Source of the DNA: Bacillota bacterium
GTDB taxonomy: Bacteria; Bacillota; Clostridia; Lachnospirales; Lachnospiraceae
Assembly: GCA_023436765.1 (NCBI GenBank)
Contig: JAEZHX010000118.1
Coordinates: 1 to 35,585, forward strand
Direction of reading: 5' to 3'
DNA length: 35,585 nt
Positions 1 to 8,042 of the stretch are shown in pieces. The notes under the pieces were generated by a model, which saw only the letters and a list, made by a program, of their open reading frames with translations, made no database searches and was not told the origin of the DNA. The position numbers were made by a program, and so were the translations under genes. Positions within the stretch are counted from its first letter, which is position 1. Each line of letters begins with the position of its first letter.

Positions 1-877
1 TCGCATTATAAGCGGCTCGAAAAATCACAGGCTCCAGTCCCAGTTTCCTGAAATTAAGGATTGCCTTCCTGATCATTCGCTCATAACCCAGCTGGTAACG
101 GATATTTACGATGGATTTCGTCTCCAGAGGTTTACGACTAGTGATAAAGCCCAACCGATACCCTTCCGTAAAGGTATCTGCCATCGCCTGCACCTGATCC
201 TCCGGAAGAGAATTTAAGAACTGTGCTGTCCGGAGCTCATTTTCAGAGATATAATCTCCGAACCGATACAGATAGCCGGAATCTGTTAAGTCAGCTTCCA
301 TAATAATATCCGTAGCAAAGGAAAGCTTCGTATCAATCATTTGCGCGGTACGGCTGGTAACGAATAAATCACAGTAATCACTCATGAAATCATAGATCGC
401 CCTTTTTACATCCCGGTACGTGAATTCATCCTCCCATTCATAGAGATTATATATCTCTATGAACAGCTCAAGATATACAGTCAGCTCTCTCCATCTCTGC
501 TCATAAGCACAGATAATCAGCCCTCGCAGCTCTGTATAGAGGAAGCTTAACAGCTTACCATGTTTCGTACCCAGATACTTGCAGGCATATGCGGGGTTTG
601 CATAGCTGACTTGATAATTATCTCCGGTGATATCCTCATAAAGGGAACGGTTTAAGGCTTTGTGCTCTGTCAATGTCAGACTCTTGATCCTGTCCCTACC
701 GGCAAGCTCAGCCACCCTTCTCACCAGCATTAAGAATCTTGAAACCCGTGCGAAGTACTCCCGGTAAGGCTCTTTCACCGATGCCTCATCCTCGATTAAG
801 CTAATTCTCTCCATGGCCAGCTCGAAGCGTTCCTTTATCTCCTCCGACTCCTCCCGGACTAATATATTCTGATCCAT
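1..877 (-). CDS. Probable aminopeptidase, N-terminal part (3' end outside window)
   Basis: An open frame of 292 codons begins with ATG at 877 (MDQNILVREESEE) behind a good ribosome site (GGAGAACAG just upstream) and runs off the left edge without a stop. The visible part is helical, charged and soluble, with no signal peptide or membrane segment. It ends in a stretch like YQLGYERMIRKAILNF. From memory this resembles the N-terminal region of long clostridial proteins annotated as leucyl aminopeptidase (aminopeptidase T/M29-like), whose catalytic metal site lies further on and is not visible here. The gene is last in a short operon after the VanZ-like and small membrane protein genes. The CDS call is firm. 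The enzyme name is tentative because no active-site residue is in view. Confidence 0.55.
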   Translation of the reverse strand, partial: MDQNILVREESEEIKERFELAMERISLIEDEASVKEPYREYFARVSRFLMLVRRVAELAGRDRIKSLTLTEHKALNRSLYEDITGDNYQVSYANPAYACKYLGTKHGKLLSFLYTELRGLIICAYEQRWRELTVYLELFIEIYNLYEWEDEFTYRDVKRAIYDFMSDYCDLFVTSRTAQMIDTKLSFATDIIMEADLTDSGYLYRFGDYISENELRTAQFLNSLPEDQVQAMADTFTEGYRLGFITSRKPLETKSIVNIRYQLGYERMIRKAILNFRKLGLEPVIFRAAYNA

Positions 878-932
878 TCTGTTCTCCAATCCGCGGCGAT
901 TCCCGCTTACCAATATGTTTGTGAAAGTCTGT

Positions 933-1265
933 TCATTCAATAAAACCTAAGATATAAATGATAATTAACAAAATTGTCATGAAGCCGTTCAAGGCAGCTC
1001 CAATCAATGGAAAACGATAAAAAATATCCCTCTGCTTTAAGGCTTTATAGGATAGGACAAAACCGAAAACAGCAAGGGCAAGCAGGAGTAATCCCAGCAT
1101 CCCGAACAATTCTCCTCCCTCTCCGTGCAACACTCCGGATACGATACTGACAGCGAGGAACCCCGTGGTGACAGCTATTCCGATGACAGCTGAGAGGATC
1201 CCAAGCTTGGTATGTGTTCTTCCGGCGAAATGGATCATATCCCTTTTCTTAAAAAGCTTAAGCAT
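933..1265 (-). CDS. Small integral membrane protein (DUF6142-like)
   Basis: This 110-residue protein starts MLKLFKKRDMIHFAGR. It has three likely membrane segments at about residues 21-43, 53-72 and 87-108 and a short basic cytoplasmic N-terminus. The ribosome site is AGAAAGGG ahead of the ATG at 1265. The start lies inside the 3' end of the VanZ-like gene (8-nt overlap), so the two are probably translationally coupled. The composition and the N-terminal FxxRxxIHF-like motif recall a small Lachnospiraceae membrane family that I believe is DUF6142. No function is known to me. The family assignment is from memory; the membrane topology is read from the sequence. Confidence 0.7.
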   Translation of the reverse strand: MLKLFKKRDMIHFAGRTHTKLGILSAVIGIAVTTGFLAVSIVSGVLHGEGGELFGMLGLLLLALAVFGFVLSYKALKQRDIFYRFPLIGAALNGFMTILLIIIYILGFIE

Positions 1266-1746
1266 GTTTATTCCCTTTCTGATGGTTCTTATATAATCTG
1301 CGGTAAAGCAGATTACAGATTACGAATAGTAGATAGCCAAGGAGTCCTCCTGTGGTATTCAGAAGGATATCATCCACATCAAAAATTCCGACACGGGACA
1401 GCATTTGAATTGCCTCTACTGCCAAGCTGAATGAAAGGCTATAGAATCCCACCCGAAAAAGCCCGCGATATTTATTATGAATAATCGGCAGCAAAAATCC
1501 AAAAGGCATAAATGCAAATATATTACCGAGAATATTGATCACAAATACATCAAAGCCCACTTGTTCCCGATACTTAATAAACCTCTTTATCTCCACAAGA
1601 AGCTCCAGGTTATACCGATATCCCATCGAGGAGTTGCCCCTCCCAAAGGATTCACTAAAAAACAAGAAATAAGATAAAACAATAATATATAAATAGAAAA
1701 ATAACCTGACGGTACCTTTCCAAAATTTCTTCGTATGATCCTTCAA
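1258..1746 (-). CDS. VanZ-like membrane protein
   Basis: A protein of 162 residues with four likely membrane helices. It shows the VanZ-family core: NILGNIFAFMPFGFLLP after the first loop, then a helix with EAIQML, then the FDVDDILLNTTGGLLGY motif. VanZ-like proteins are membrane proteins named for the teicoplanin-resistance accessory factor, but most members have no defined role and this one lies far from any van genes. The start is a TTG at 1746 with GAGGGAT about six nt upstream; the next in-frame Met is around residue 41, inside the conserved part. It is the first gene of a minus-strand operon with the small membrane protein (8-nt overlap) and the probable aminopeptidase. Confidence 0.85.
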   Translation of the reverse strand: MKDHTKKFWKGTVRLFFYLYIIVLSYFLFFSESFGRGNSSMGYRYNLELLVEIKRFIKYREQVGFDVFVINILGNIFAFMPFGFLLPIIHNKYRGLFRVGFYSLSFSLAVEAIQMLSRVGIFDVDDILLNTTGGLLGYLLFVICNLLYRRLYKNHQKGNKHA

Positions 1747-1876
1747 TTCTATCCCTCATATCCTAGATTTTCTAAATAGATTTTCCCCGCCAGTATAAAT
1801 TATATTCAGTACCCAAAGGTACACAGCCTAGCTATAATTATAAAGCAAATCCAATTCCTAGTAAAGTACAGTTTGG

Positions 1877-1882
1877 TATAAT
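1877..1882 (+). promoter_or_regulatory. Possible -10 element for the hydrogenase-like gene
   Basis: TATAAT on the plus strand lies about 50 nt before the TTG start at 1935. The matching -35 (TTCCTA at 1854-1859, spacer 17) is poor. It is the best candidate in the divergent 188-bp gap. Confidence 0.35.
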
Positions 1883-1934
1883 AATGATATAAATGAGGAT
1901 AATACCAATAGTCTATCAAACGAGGTGGTAAACA

Positions 1935-3176
1935 TTGAAAACATTTGAGGAATTATACCGTGAGCTTTTAGCAGCAACAGCGAAGGATCATCAGGAGGAC
2001 TATCTTAGATCACTGGATGCCTTTGATGTGCATCATTTGGATTGCCTGCTTCATCCAAAGAAACACCCTCTGATTTGGCATACCGGCAATTGCGACTGTG
2101 AGGATGACCAGCATTGTGTGAATGTATGCCTCTTTCATGCCATCCATCCCGATGAATCCGGAGAGCCTAAGGTTGATGAGGAATTATGCTCCGGCTGCTC
2201 CTATTGTATCCAGGAATGCCGCGCCGGTAAACTGACCACTAGTAAGGATGTCATTCCTGCTCTCCAGGCAATCCGTTCTCATAAAGGCCTTACCTATGCA
2301 TTGATTGCACCTGCCTTCCTTGGCCAGTTCAGTAGAGATGTTACTCCGGGGAAGCTAAGGAATGCTCTGAAACAGGTTGGATTTGACGGGATGATAGAGG
2401 TAGCGCTGTTTGCCGATATCCTGACCCTGAAGGAAGCGTTGGAGTTCGATTCCAATATAAAAACAGCGGAGGATTACCAGCTGACCAGCTGTTGCTGCCC
2501 CGTCTGGATTGCCATGATCAGAAAAATATACCACGACTTGGTCCCCCATGTTCCACCGGCTGTATCCCCGATGATAGCCAGCGGCCGTGCGGTTAAAGTC
2601 ATGCATCCTGATGCTCTGACGATCTTTATCGGACCCTGTTTGGCTAAGAAGGCCGAGGCCAGGGAGAAGGATATAGCCGAGGCAGTAGATTATGTTCTGA
2701 CCTTCCAGGAGATTCAGGATATCTTCAATGTCATGGAGATCAATCCTGCCGATATGGACGAAAGTGAAAAGGATCACTCCTCCAGAGCGGGAAGAATTTA
2801 TGCCCATACCGGAGGCGTCAGTGAAGCCGTCGAGCTTACTCTGGAACGGCTGAACCCCCATCGAGATATCTCCTTCCACTCAAAGCAGGCTGATGGTGTT
2901 CCTGCCTGCAGGGCAATGGTAAACGATATCGTATCCGGTAAGATAGAAGCGAACTTCTATGAAGGCATGGGCTGCGTCGGCGGCTGTGTCGGCGGTCCGA
3001 GATCCCTGATCCCCCACGAGGAGGGAAGGGTTCATGTGGAGGAATACGGCCAGGATGCGACTTATCCTACTCCGATTGATAATCCCTATGTGATCGAGCT
3101 TCTCCATAGACTGGGTATCGATACGGTAGAAAGCCTGCTTAAGAAGAGCGACATTTTCACCCGAAGCTTCAATTAA
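1935..3176 (+). CDS. Ferredoxin / [FeFe]-hydrogenase-like H-cluster protein (group D-like)
   Basis: A 413-residue protein. Residues 53-65 hold an unusual Cys set (CDC...CVNVC) and residues 85-95 a standard CxxCxxCxxxC, which suggests two [4Fe-4S] sites. A hydrogenase large-subunit domain follows, with recognisable but altered H-cluster motifs: L1 is TSCCCPVW (184-191), L2 is GPCLAKKAE (233-241) and L3 is FYEGMGCVGGCVGG (341-354). The four cluster ligands (C188, C235, C347, C351) and the proton-relay Cys (C187) appear kept. The canonical MPC, MACPGGC and TSCCPxW forms are changed. That pattern recalls the poorly studied group D or putative sensory [FeFe]-hydrogenases rather than the bulk H2-forming enzyme. 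The start is TTG with GAGGTGG six nt upstream. It is a lone gene with no maturase or electron-transfer partner in the window. H2 activity is unproven. Confidence 0.85.
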   Translation: MKTFEELYRELLAATAKDHQEDYLRSLDAFDVHHLDCLLHPKKHPLIWHTGNCDCEDDQHCVNVCLFHAIHPDESGEPKVDEELCSGCSYCIQECRAGKLTTSKDVIPALQAIRSHKGLTYALIAPAFLGQFSRDVTPGKLRNALKQVGFDGMIEVALFADILTLKEALEFDSNIKTAEDYQLTSCCCPVWIAMIRKIYHDLVPHVPPAVSPMIASGRAVKVMHPDALTIFIGPCLAKKAEAREKDIAEAVDYVLTFQEIQDIFNVMEINPADMDESEKDHSSRAGRIYAHTGGVSEAVELTLERLNPHRDISFHSKQADGVPACRAMVNDIVSGKIEANFYEGMGCVGGCVGGPRSLIPHEEGRVHVEEYGQDATYPTPIDNPYVIELLHRLGIDTVESLLKKSDIFTRSFN

Positions 3177-3179
3177 CAC

Positions 3180-3220
3180 AAAAAAAATCCCCGCACAACC
3201 GTCTAACAGGTTGTTCGGGG
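3180..3220 (-). terminator. Rho-independent terminator (hemerythrin gene)
   Basis: A 12-bp stem with one mismatch (3189-3200 with 3209-3220) and an 8-nt loop. On the minus strand it is followed by eight T (A run 3180-3187). It lies between convergent genes. The U-tract serves the minus-strand gene; the hairpin may also slow plus-strand transcription from the hydrogenase-like gene. Confidence 0.85.
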
Positions 3221-3265
3221 AATTATCCGTACCTTCCTCTTTATGATTTCATTCAGCAGATTGAT

Positions 3266-3652
3266 CTATCCAATCTGCTTATCATTCTTTAAGATATGAT
3301 CTACAAGCCAGTTATTCAGGAACTCCAGTAGCTCCAATATGGTTTCCTTCTGGTTCTCATCCATAACTGCCAGGTCGTATTCATTCAGCTTTTCAACAAA
3401 ATCATGATGCTCGACCTTATGAGTGAAAAGCTTCTTATAACCGATCTCAGCCATGTACTCCTCTTCATGTTCAAAATGAGTTCCGGCATATTCCTTCAGT
3501 TCATTTAAAATCTCAACAATATAATCGTACTTATCCGGTATGAATTCATCCATGAGTATCTCGTATGCCTTGTCCGCTATTTCAAATAGCCTATGATGTT
3601 CTTCATCTATCCTGTCAATACCGGTTTTATACTCGTCCTTGAACACGTACAT
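3266..3652 (-). CDS. Bacteriohemerythrin
   Basis: A single-domain hemerythrin of 128 residues, the usual length. All di-iron ligands can be placed: H19 (EEHHRLFE), H59 and E63 (THFEHEE), H78 and H82 (THKVEHH), and H119 and D124 (VDHILKND). The family binds O2 at a non-haem di-iron centre; in anaerobes it is thought to bind or deliver O2 or to help with oxidative and nitrosative stress. AAGGAG lies upstream of the ATG. A perfect 13-bp hairpin (3676-3705) sits just before the ribosome site and a strong terminator follows the gene. The upstream gene on the same strand is the large Ig-like surface protein, with no obvious functional link. Confidence 0.95.
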   Translation of the reverse strand: MYVFKDEYKTGIDRIDEEHHRLFEIADKAYEILMDEFIPDKYDYIVEILNELKEYAGTHFEHEEEYMAEIGYKKLFTHKVEHHDFVEKLNEYDLAVMDENQKETILELLEFLNNWLVDHILKNDKQIG

Positions 3653-3675
3653 TCTTCGCTCTCCTTTTTTATTGG

Positions 3676-3705
3676 TACTCTCAAAGGATGGCTCCTTTGA
3701 GAGTA
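3676..3705. promoter_or_regulatory. Perfect 13-bp hairpin before the hemerythrin gene
   Basis: TACTCTCAAAGGA (3676-3688) pairs exactly with 3693-3705 across a 4-nt loop. It lies 33 nt after the stop of the surface-protein gene and about 25 nt before the hemerythrin ATG. On the minus strand the sequence after the hairpin is A-rich rather than T-rich, so it is not a textbook terminator in the direction of these genes. A T-rich tail is present only in the plus direction, where no gene ends. It may be a 3' end stabiliser, an imperfect terminator or a leader structure. Confidence 0.55.
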
Positions 3706-3738
3706 TCTGATTTTATTATGCCTTTGTGATCGGATGGA

Positions 3739-6297
3739 TCAATTATGTGTTACGTATACACTGTACTGAGGTGACATGGCTACCTGGTTACCGCTGACGT
3801 CGGTCAGGTTATTGCCCAGAATATCAATCCTCAAAAGGGATCCTGTATTAGGGATAAAGCCAAGGGTCAGCGTAACGGTTTTACCGCTCATTGTCACAAC
3901 ATTAGGAATCTCGATCGGAGTTGTTCCCATCTGTGTGACTCTGACTGACAAGGTACCCTTCATCTCTTCACTGAAGTTCAGCTTTATCACATTCAAAGCC
4001 TGTCTGTCATATTCGGGATTACCCAGCAGAGTCGGTTTCTTATTATCCTTCAGCTCTATCATCTGAGCCGGGAAGGTTTCCATCTCAGAATAGCTTCCGT
4101 TATAACCCTTGACGCCCTTGATCGTAATCGGTCTTTCCAAGGTGATATCAATGGAACCATCCGCTACTGTAAGGACAACTGTAGCACCATTCGTCTTGTT
4201 ATTTTTCGTAATCGCCGCCGAAAGGATCGTTACTCCCGGAATATTGTAATTTGTTATATTCGTAGCAGATGGTACATCCAGCATATTAGCAAACTCTACG
4301 TAGATCTGGCTTAGGTTTGTGGTGGATTGGGTAATCAAATACGGCCCAGGAAGCTCTGCAGCAGATCCGCCTGTATTACTGAGGGTGATATTATCCACTC
4401 TCAGGTTATAATTTCTGAAATTATCTACGACAAACCCATAATCGATTGAGAAGGTATAGCTTCCCAGCAATGTCATATTACCGATTAACAGCCTGATCAC
4501 CTTATTATCCGGAGAATCCAGCTTCGTATAGGTAATATTTGTTCCTGAGAAAATCTCATCCGTAACCGTCCTCAGGTTACTGGAGAAGATACCGTTCGAT
4601 GCAGCCAATGTTACAGCCTCATTATAAGCCAGGGTCATGATATTCGTTTCCTGGTCAAAGTTATAGTTAAGTAATACAGGGCTTGTCCTGTCAGCCGTAA
4701 AATCGATTCCCGGGAACCTGTATGGCTGGCTGGCAAAGGTATCCGTAGTAGCTACGTTATAACCGCTCCAGTTAATGACGGATACGGGCTGTATTCCGGT
4801 TAAGGCTGCTTCCGCATCACTGAAGGTATAGTTTACCTTCTTGTTATCTGTGGAATCTACAACTCCCAAGATCATGCTGCCGTTATTGATCATTATAAAG
4901 CCAGGCTGTTGTATCGCTCTGTCAAAGGTAACGGTTAATGTATTGTAAGAGGTTCTTACAGCCATAAACGGTCTTGCCTGTGGCTTTGGTGAGGTATCTG
5001 TCACTATTGTTGCGGACAGAGTATAGGCAGGAGGAGTATTGCCTGCAAGGTCCTTAATACCGCTGAAGGTAACCAGGAAGGGCTTTCCATAATCCGCGGA
5101 TGCGATGCCGGAAAGATTGATGGTTAAGGACTTTTTGTCCGTGCTTGCTACATAATTCAGTCGGTTATTCAGCTTACTGAGTGTAGAAGGATCTGCATTT
5201 CCTGAGCCTAGCAGGGTGGCGTTGGATACCTTCAGGTTCGTAAAGTCAACTGCCTCACTGAACTGTATGGTAGCAATCAGACCGGAGTCATCTAATACAA
5301 CAGTCTTAATGGTAGGACCCATGGTATCCACGAAGGTGACCTGTCTATAATATTCTTCGATTGCTACTCCACCGGTTGTCTTAATCTTAGAGGAAACATT
5401 AATACCATATTCGCCGTCAAGCATGTTCTGTGAGGTGATGGTAAGTATCTTGCCATCCGCTGACAGACTCGCCTTCAGGGCCCCGGGATCCTTCGCCAGT
5501 ACACCCTTGGAATTCTTACGGAGTGTAATCTCTATGCTGTTTAACAGAGAATTATTCGTTCCGATCACAGTAGCAGGGTCCACAGGGCTGTCAAATACGA
5601 CCCTGATCTCAGTGCTGCCAATGATATCAGCTGAATTTACAGTTGCTGTCGGATTCTTTACCTCTATGATAATCGCATCATTAATGTAACTTTTCTTAAG
5701 TTCGTCCTTATTCGTTGTCTTAGCAGCCGTGGCTTTCAGAATTACTTTACCGGGCTTTAAGGCTGTTACGGTGCCGGCTTCGGTATCATCAATCCGGATA
5801 CAGCTCTCATCACCGCCTCCAGTGGACCAGTATGTAATGTAGGAGGAGCCTGCAGGAACGATGTCCCTGTTAAAGTCGAACTTTTCACCTACCAGCAGGA
5901 TATGGGCTCCGTTTACCTCCACTGCGTTATTAATCTTAACTTCATCAGCAGGAACGGTAACTGTAATCTTACTGGATAATGTCTTCGTCTTTTTTGTTGG
6001 CAAGGTAATTACGCACTTGATTGTTGCCGTTCCCTTTGATACAGCGGTAACCAACCCCTTACTGCTAACCTTGGCAACCTTCTTATTAGAAGAGGACCAT
6101 TTGTATGTACTGCCAGATATTTTGTCCTTAATTTCAAGTTGATGGGTCGATCCCACTCCTATGATTTCAAATTTACTTTCCGTAAATGTCGGAGACGCTG
6201 CAGCCAATGCATCGGCAACATTCTGATCCAACAGAAACGGTAACAGTAATGCCAGTGAGAGTATCAGGGCAATTTTTCTGCCGTATCTCATTTTCAT
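3739..6297 (-). CDS. Secreted Ig-like (Big_2 plus SbsA/Big_5-type) surface protein
   Basis: I start this 852-residue protein at the ATG at 6297, which has GAGGAGG upstream and begins a clear signal peptide: MKMRYGRKIALILSLALLLP, cleaved near residues 30-35. The open frame extends 47 codons further upstream but would bury the signal peptide. Residues about 40-116 form a bacterial Ig-like (Big_2) domain with the WSSSNKKVAKVSSKGLVTA signature, and a second Big_2-like domain follows to about 212. The rest is a chain of SbsA-type Ig-like repeats, each opening with D(T/R/N)xxP and carrying a VTF/IQFSEAV-like strand. No LPXTG motif, SLH domain or C-terminal membrane anchor is visible, so it is secreted or held non-covalently. 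It is monocistronic behind a consensus promoter. It is probably a cell-surface or adhesion protein; the ligand is unknown. Confidence 0.85.
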   Translation of the reverse strand: MKMRYGRKIALILSLALLLPFLLDQNVADALAAASPTFTESKFEIIGVGSTHQLEIKDKISGSTYKWSSSNKKVAKVSSKGLVTAVSKGTATIKCVITLPTKKTKTLSSKITVTVPADEVKINNAVEVNGAHILLVGEKFDFNRDIVPAGSSYITYWSTGGGDESCIRIDDTEAGTVTALKPGKVILKATAAKTTNKDELKKSYINDAIIIEVKNPTATVNSADIIGSTEIRVVFDSPVDPATVIGTNNSLLNSIEITLRKNSKGVLAKDPGALKASLSADGKILTITSQNMLDGEYGINVSSKIKTTGGVAIEEYYRQVTFVDTMGPTIKTVVLDDSGLIATIQFSEAVDFTNLKVSNATLLGSGNADPSTLSKLNNRLNYVASTDKKSLTINLSGIASADYGKPFLVTFSGIKDLAGNTPPAYTLSATIVTDTSPKPQARPFMAVRTSYNTLTVTFDRAIQQPGFIMINNGSMILGVVDSTDNKKVNYTFSDAEAALTGIQPVSVINWSGYNVATTDTFASQPYRFPGIDFTADRTSPVLLNYNFDQETNIMTLAYNEAVTLAASNGIFSSNLRTVTDEIFSGTNITYTKLDSPDNKVIRLLIGNMTLLGSYTFSIDYGFVVDNFRNYNLRVDNITLSNTGGSAAELPGPYLITQSTTNLSQIYVEFANMLDVPSATNITNYNIPGVTILSAAITKNNKTNGATVVLTVADGSIDITLERPITIKGVKGYNGSYSEMETFPAQMIELKDNKKPTLLGNPEYDRQALNVIKLNFSEEMKGTLSVRVTQMGTTPIEIPNVVTMSGKTVTLTLGFIPNTGSLLRIDILGNNLTDVSGNQVAMSPQYSVYVTHN

Positions 6298-6428
6298 ACT
6301 ATCTTCCTCCTCAGTTCTTTCACTCTTTGGTGTCAGACAGCCATGCAAGCTGCCCAGTTGCTCATAAATACTTAACGTAAACATATTACACCATAAATAC
6401 TTATGAAAAAGAATAAATTCTACCATAT

Positions 6429-6457
6429 ATAGTATCATAACTCTAATTTTTTGTCAA
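6429..6457 (-). promoter_or_regulatory. Sigma-A-type promoter of the Ig-like surface protein
   Basis: On the minus strand TTGACA (6452-6457), a 17-nt spacer and TACTAT (6429-6434) make a near-consensus promoter. It leaves a leader of roughly 125 nt before the ATG at 6297. I did not recognise a riboswitch in that leader. Confidence 0.75.
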
Positions 6458-6704
6458 AATCTTGTCGCAATACTTAAAATTTTCTTAAGTGGAAATAAAT
6501 GGCGATGCTTTAACGAGTGTTTTAAAATCAATTTGAGAATCCTGTCAACTCCCGGGCGAAGGCATTAATTATTCATAATGATTACTAAAATATTCTATTA
6601 CTTATAATATTTTACTTTATTTTTTCCCAAAATAGAATTATAATAGTAGAATAGTATATAATTAATAGCATATTATTAAATATTATGAAAGGATGGCAAC
6701 TAAT
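6458..6704. other. AT-rich divergent intergenic region
   Basis: The gene-free span between the surface-protein gene and the small acidic membrane protein is 6298-6704. Besides the minus-strand promoter it holds a plus-strand TATAAT at 6639-6644, with TTTATT 17 nt upstream as a weak -35. This could drive the small gene at 6705. The rest is very AT-rich and shows no gene. Confidence 0.5.
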
Positions 6705-6971
6705 ATGAAGAAGCTTGGTAAATTTATATTTGGCACTCTCTCTGTTGCAACGCTTGCAGCGGGTGCCTATTATCTTTATAAGAATGTAATCAAGAGGGAA
6801 TCTTCCGACGACTTTGATGAGTTCGAAGATGATTTTGAAGATTTTGAAACCGAGGATGAGGATGAAAAGGATGCAGAGGGCAGAGAATACGTCCCCATCA
6901 ACATCTCCTCTGAGGAGGATACAGCCGACACAGCTGATTCAGATTCCGAGCTCCCCGAGGACGAACTGTAA
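6705..6971 (+). CDS. Small membrane-anchored acidic protein, unknown function
   Basis: I start this 88-residue protein at the ATG at 6705 (MKKLGKFIFG), which has AAAGGATGG eight nt upstream. An in-frame ATG at 6693 overlaps that ribosome site and would add four residues. Residues about 5-26 are one hydrophobic segment with small residues (TLSVATLAAGAYYLY). A basic KNVIKR stop-transfer follows, then a tail of about 55 residues dominated by Asp and Glu. The predicted form is an N-terminal anchor with a disordered, strongly negative tail. I do not recognise a family beyond a loose resemblance to small Lachnospiraceae hypothetical proteins. It is monocistronic and ends at a strong bidirectional terminator. 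Confidence 0.75.
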   Translation: MKKLGKFIFGTLSVATLAAGAYYLYKNVIKRESSDDFDEFEDDFEDFETEDEDEKDAEGREYVPINISSEEDTADTADSDSELPEDEL

Positions 6972-7023
6972 TCATTGCTAATAGACGATGAAGCTTAAGC
7001 TTTATGATAGGCATATCAACCAC

Positions 7024-7081
7024 AAGGCACCTGATCCCTCCCTTTGACATGTTATCCATGTCGGGAGGAGCCAGGTGCCTT
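7024..7081. terminator. Bidirectional terminator
   Basis: A long hairpin: AAGGCACCTG (7024-7033) pairs with 7072-7081, CCTCCC (7037-7042) with 7063-7068, and an inner GACATG/CATGTC helix closes a 5-nt loop. A short T-rich tract follows on the plus side and a short A-rich stretch precedes it. It lies between the convergent small acidic protein gene and the anti-sigma gene. Confidence 0.85.
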
Positions 7082-7091
7082 TTAATTTCAT

Positions 7092-8042
7092 TTAATGATT
7101 GGTCTGATACCAGCCTTCCAGCTCCTTCAGAAGCTGCATGTAATCAGATACTGCAAATCTGTTTTCAACTGTGGCCCCTCCGCTTGTATAGCTGGTTGCC
7201 AGAGTCCCTTCCTCCAACCGCAGCTCAAAGATCCCTTCATCCATTCGTATCACTGCGGTCAGGTGAACTTCGCTTTGCTCCGCAGCTCCTTGCGAGTATG
7301 CATAGCTTTCCATTTGGTTATAGAACAGTTTGATCTCTTCCGGATCACTGATGAACCGTTCCCCTTGACCAGCTTTTCCGGTTATCGTGATATCCTGTAC
7401 TTCCTCCGGCAGGATAGGACAGATCTCCCTAAAGGAAAGGAGTAATTGATCACCCTCCGCTGCATCGCTCGTAGGAGTCTCTCCCTCAGCCTTCATCATC
7501 GTACCATCTTCATCTTCCGTTTTCATTGCGGAATCATCTAGTGTCTCTTCTGAATTAATTCCGGCCTCCCCGTTATTATCACTACCTAACGTGCTCTCTG
7601 CTGACTGAGCAGCAAATTCCATCGCAGAATTGCCTGCATCCGCTTTCGTATCGGCGGCTTCCGGTGCTGCCTGTTCTGTGGTAGCCATATCATAGCTGAT
7701 GTTGCTTTCCTTATCCTTGGAAGCTTCTGATTGACTGTCCTTCCTTCCCGTCTGTCCCAAGCCATTGATGCCCAGCACCAGGATCAGTCCTGCAGCAGCT
7801 ACGGCTGCAAAATTACGTGCATATTTAAACCATGGTATCACTTTTCTTTCGGGCTGCCTCTCCTGTTCGACACTAACCGGGCCGACAGCCTCCTGTGACT
7901 GCTTTCTGATTGCTTCCAGCGTTCTATTAATTAAATCCTCCGATACACTTATTCCTTCTTTTTCAAGAGAAGTGTTCAGATGCGATTTTACATTCATCTC
8001 ATCATGATCCATGCTGCCGTTTTTCTTTTGATCAAAACTCAT
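7092..8042 (-). CDS. Probable membrane-bound anti-sigma factor
   Basis: A 316-residue single-pass protein. It has a cytoplasmic N-terminus of about 75 residues (ISVSEDLINRTLEAI), one membrane helix at about 76-95 (NFAAVAAAGLILVLGING), an external linker of about 110 residues rich in Asp, Glu, Ala and Ser, and a folded C-terminal domain from about 200 ending ELEGWYQTNH. Its ATG lies within the last codons of the ECF sigma gene (11-nt overlap, GGGAGG upstream), so translation is coupled, as is usual for sigma/anti-sigma pairs. There is no clear zinc HXXXCXXC motif, so the anti-sigma role rests on position and topology. The external domain probably senses an envelope signal. Confidence 0.7.
   Translation of the reverse strand: MSFDQKKNGSMDHDEMNVKSHLNTSLEKEGISVSEDLINRTLEAIRKQSQEAVGPVSVEQERQPERKVIPWFKYARNFAAVAAAGLILVLGINGLGQTGRKDSQSEASKDKESNISYDMATTEQAAPEAADTKADAGNSAMEFAAQSAESTLGSDNNGEAGINSEETLDDSAMKTEDEDGTMMKAEGETPTSDAAEGDQLLLSFREICPILPEEVQDITITGKAGQGERFISDPEEIKLFYNQMESYAYSQGAAEQSEVHLTAVIRMDEGIFELRLEEGTLATSYTSGGATVENRFAVSDYMQLLKELEGWYQTNH

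Noticed and set aside
2355..3179. Minus-strand open frames opposite the hydrogenase-like gene
   Set aside because: Shadows of a gene with clear protein motifs; no ribosome sites or family features.
6298..6438. Upstream extension of the Ig-like surface protein
   Set aside because: It would place 47 residues before a clear signal peptide and run through the promoter -10; the ATG at 6297 has a strong ribosome site.
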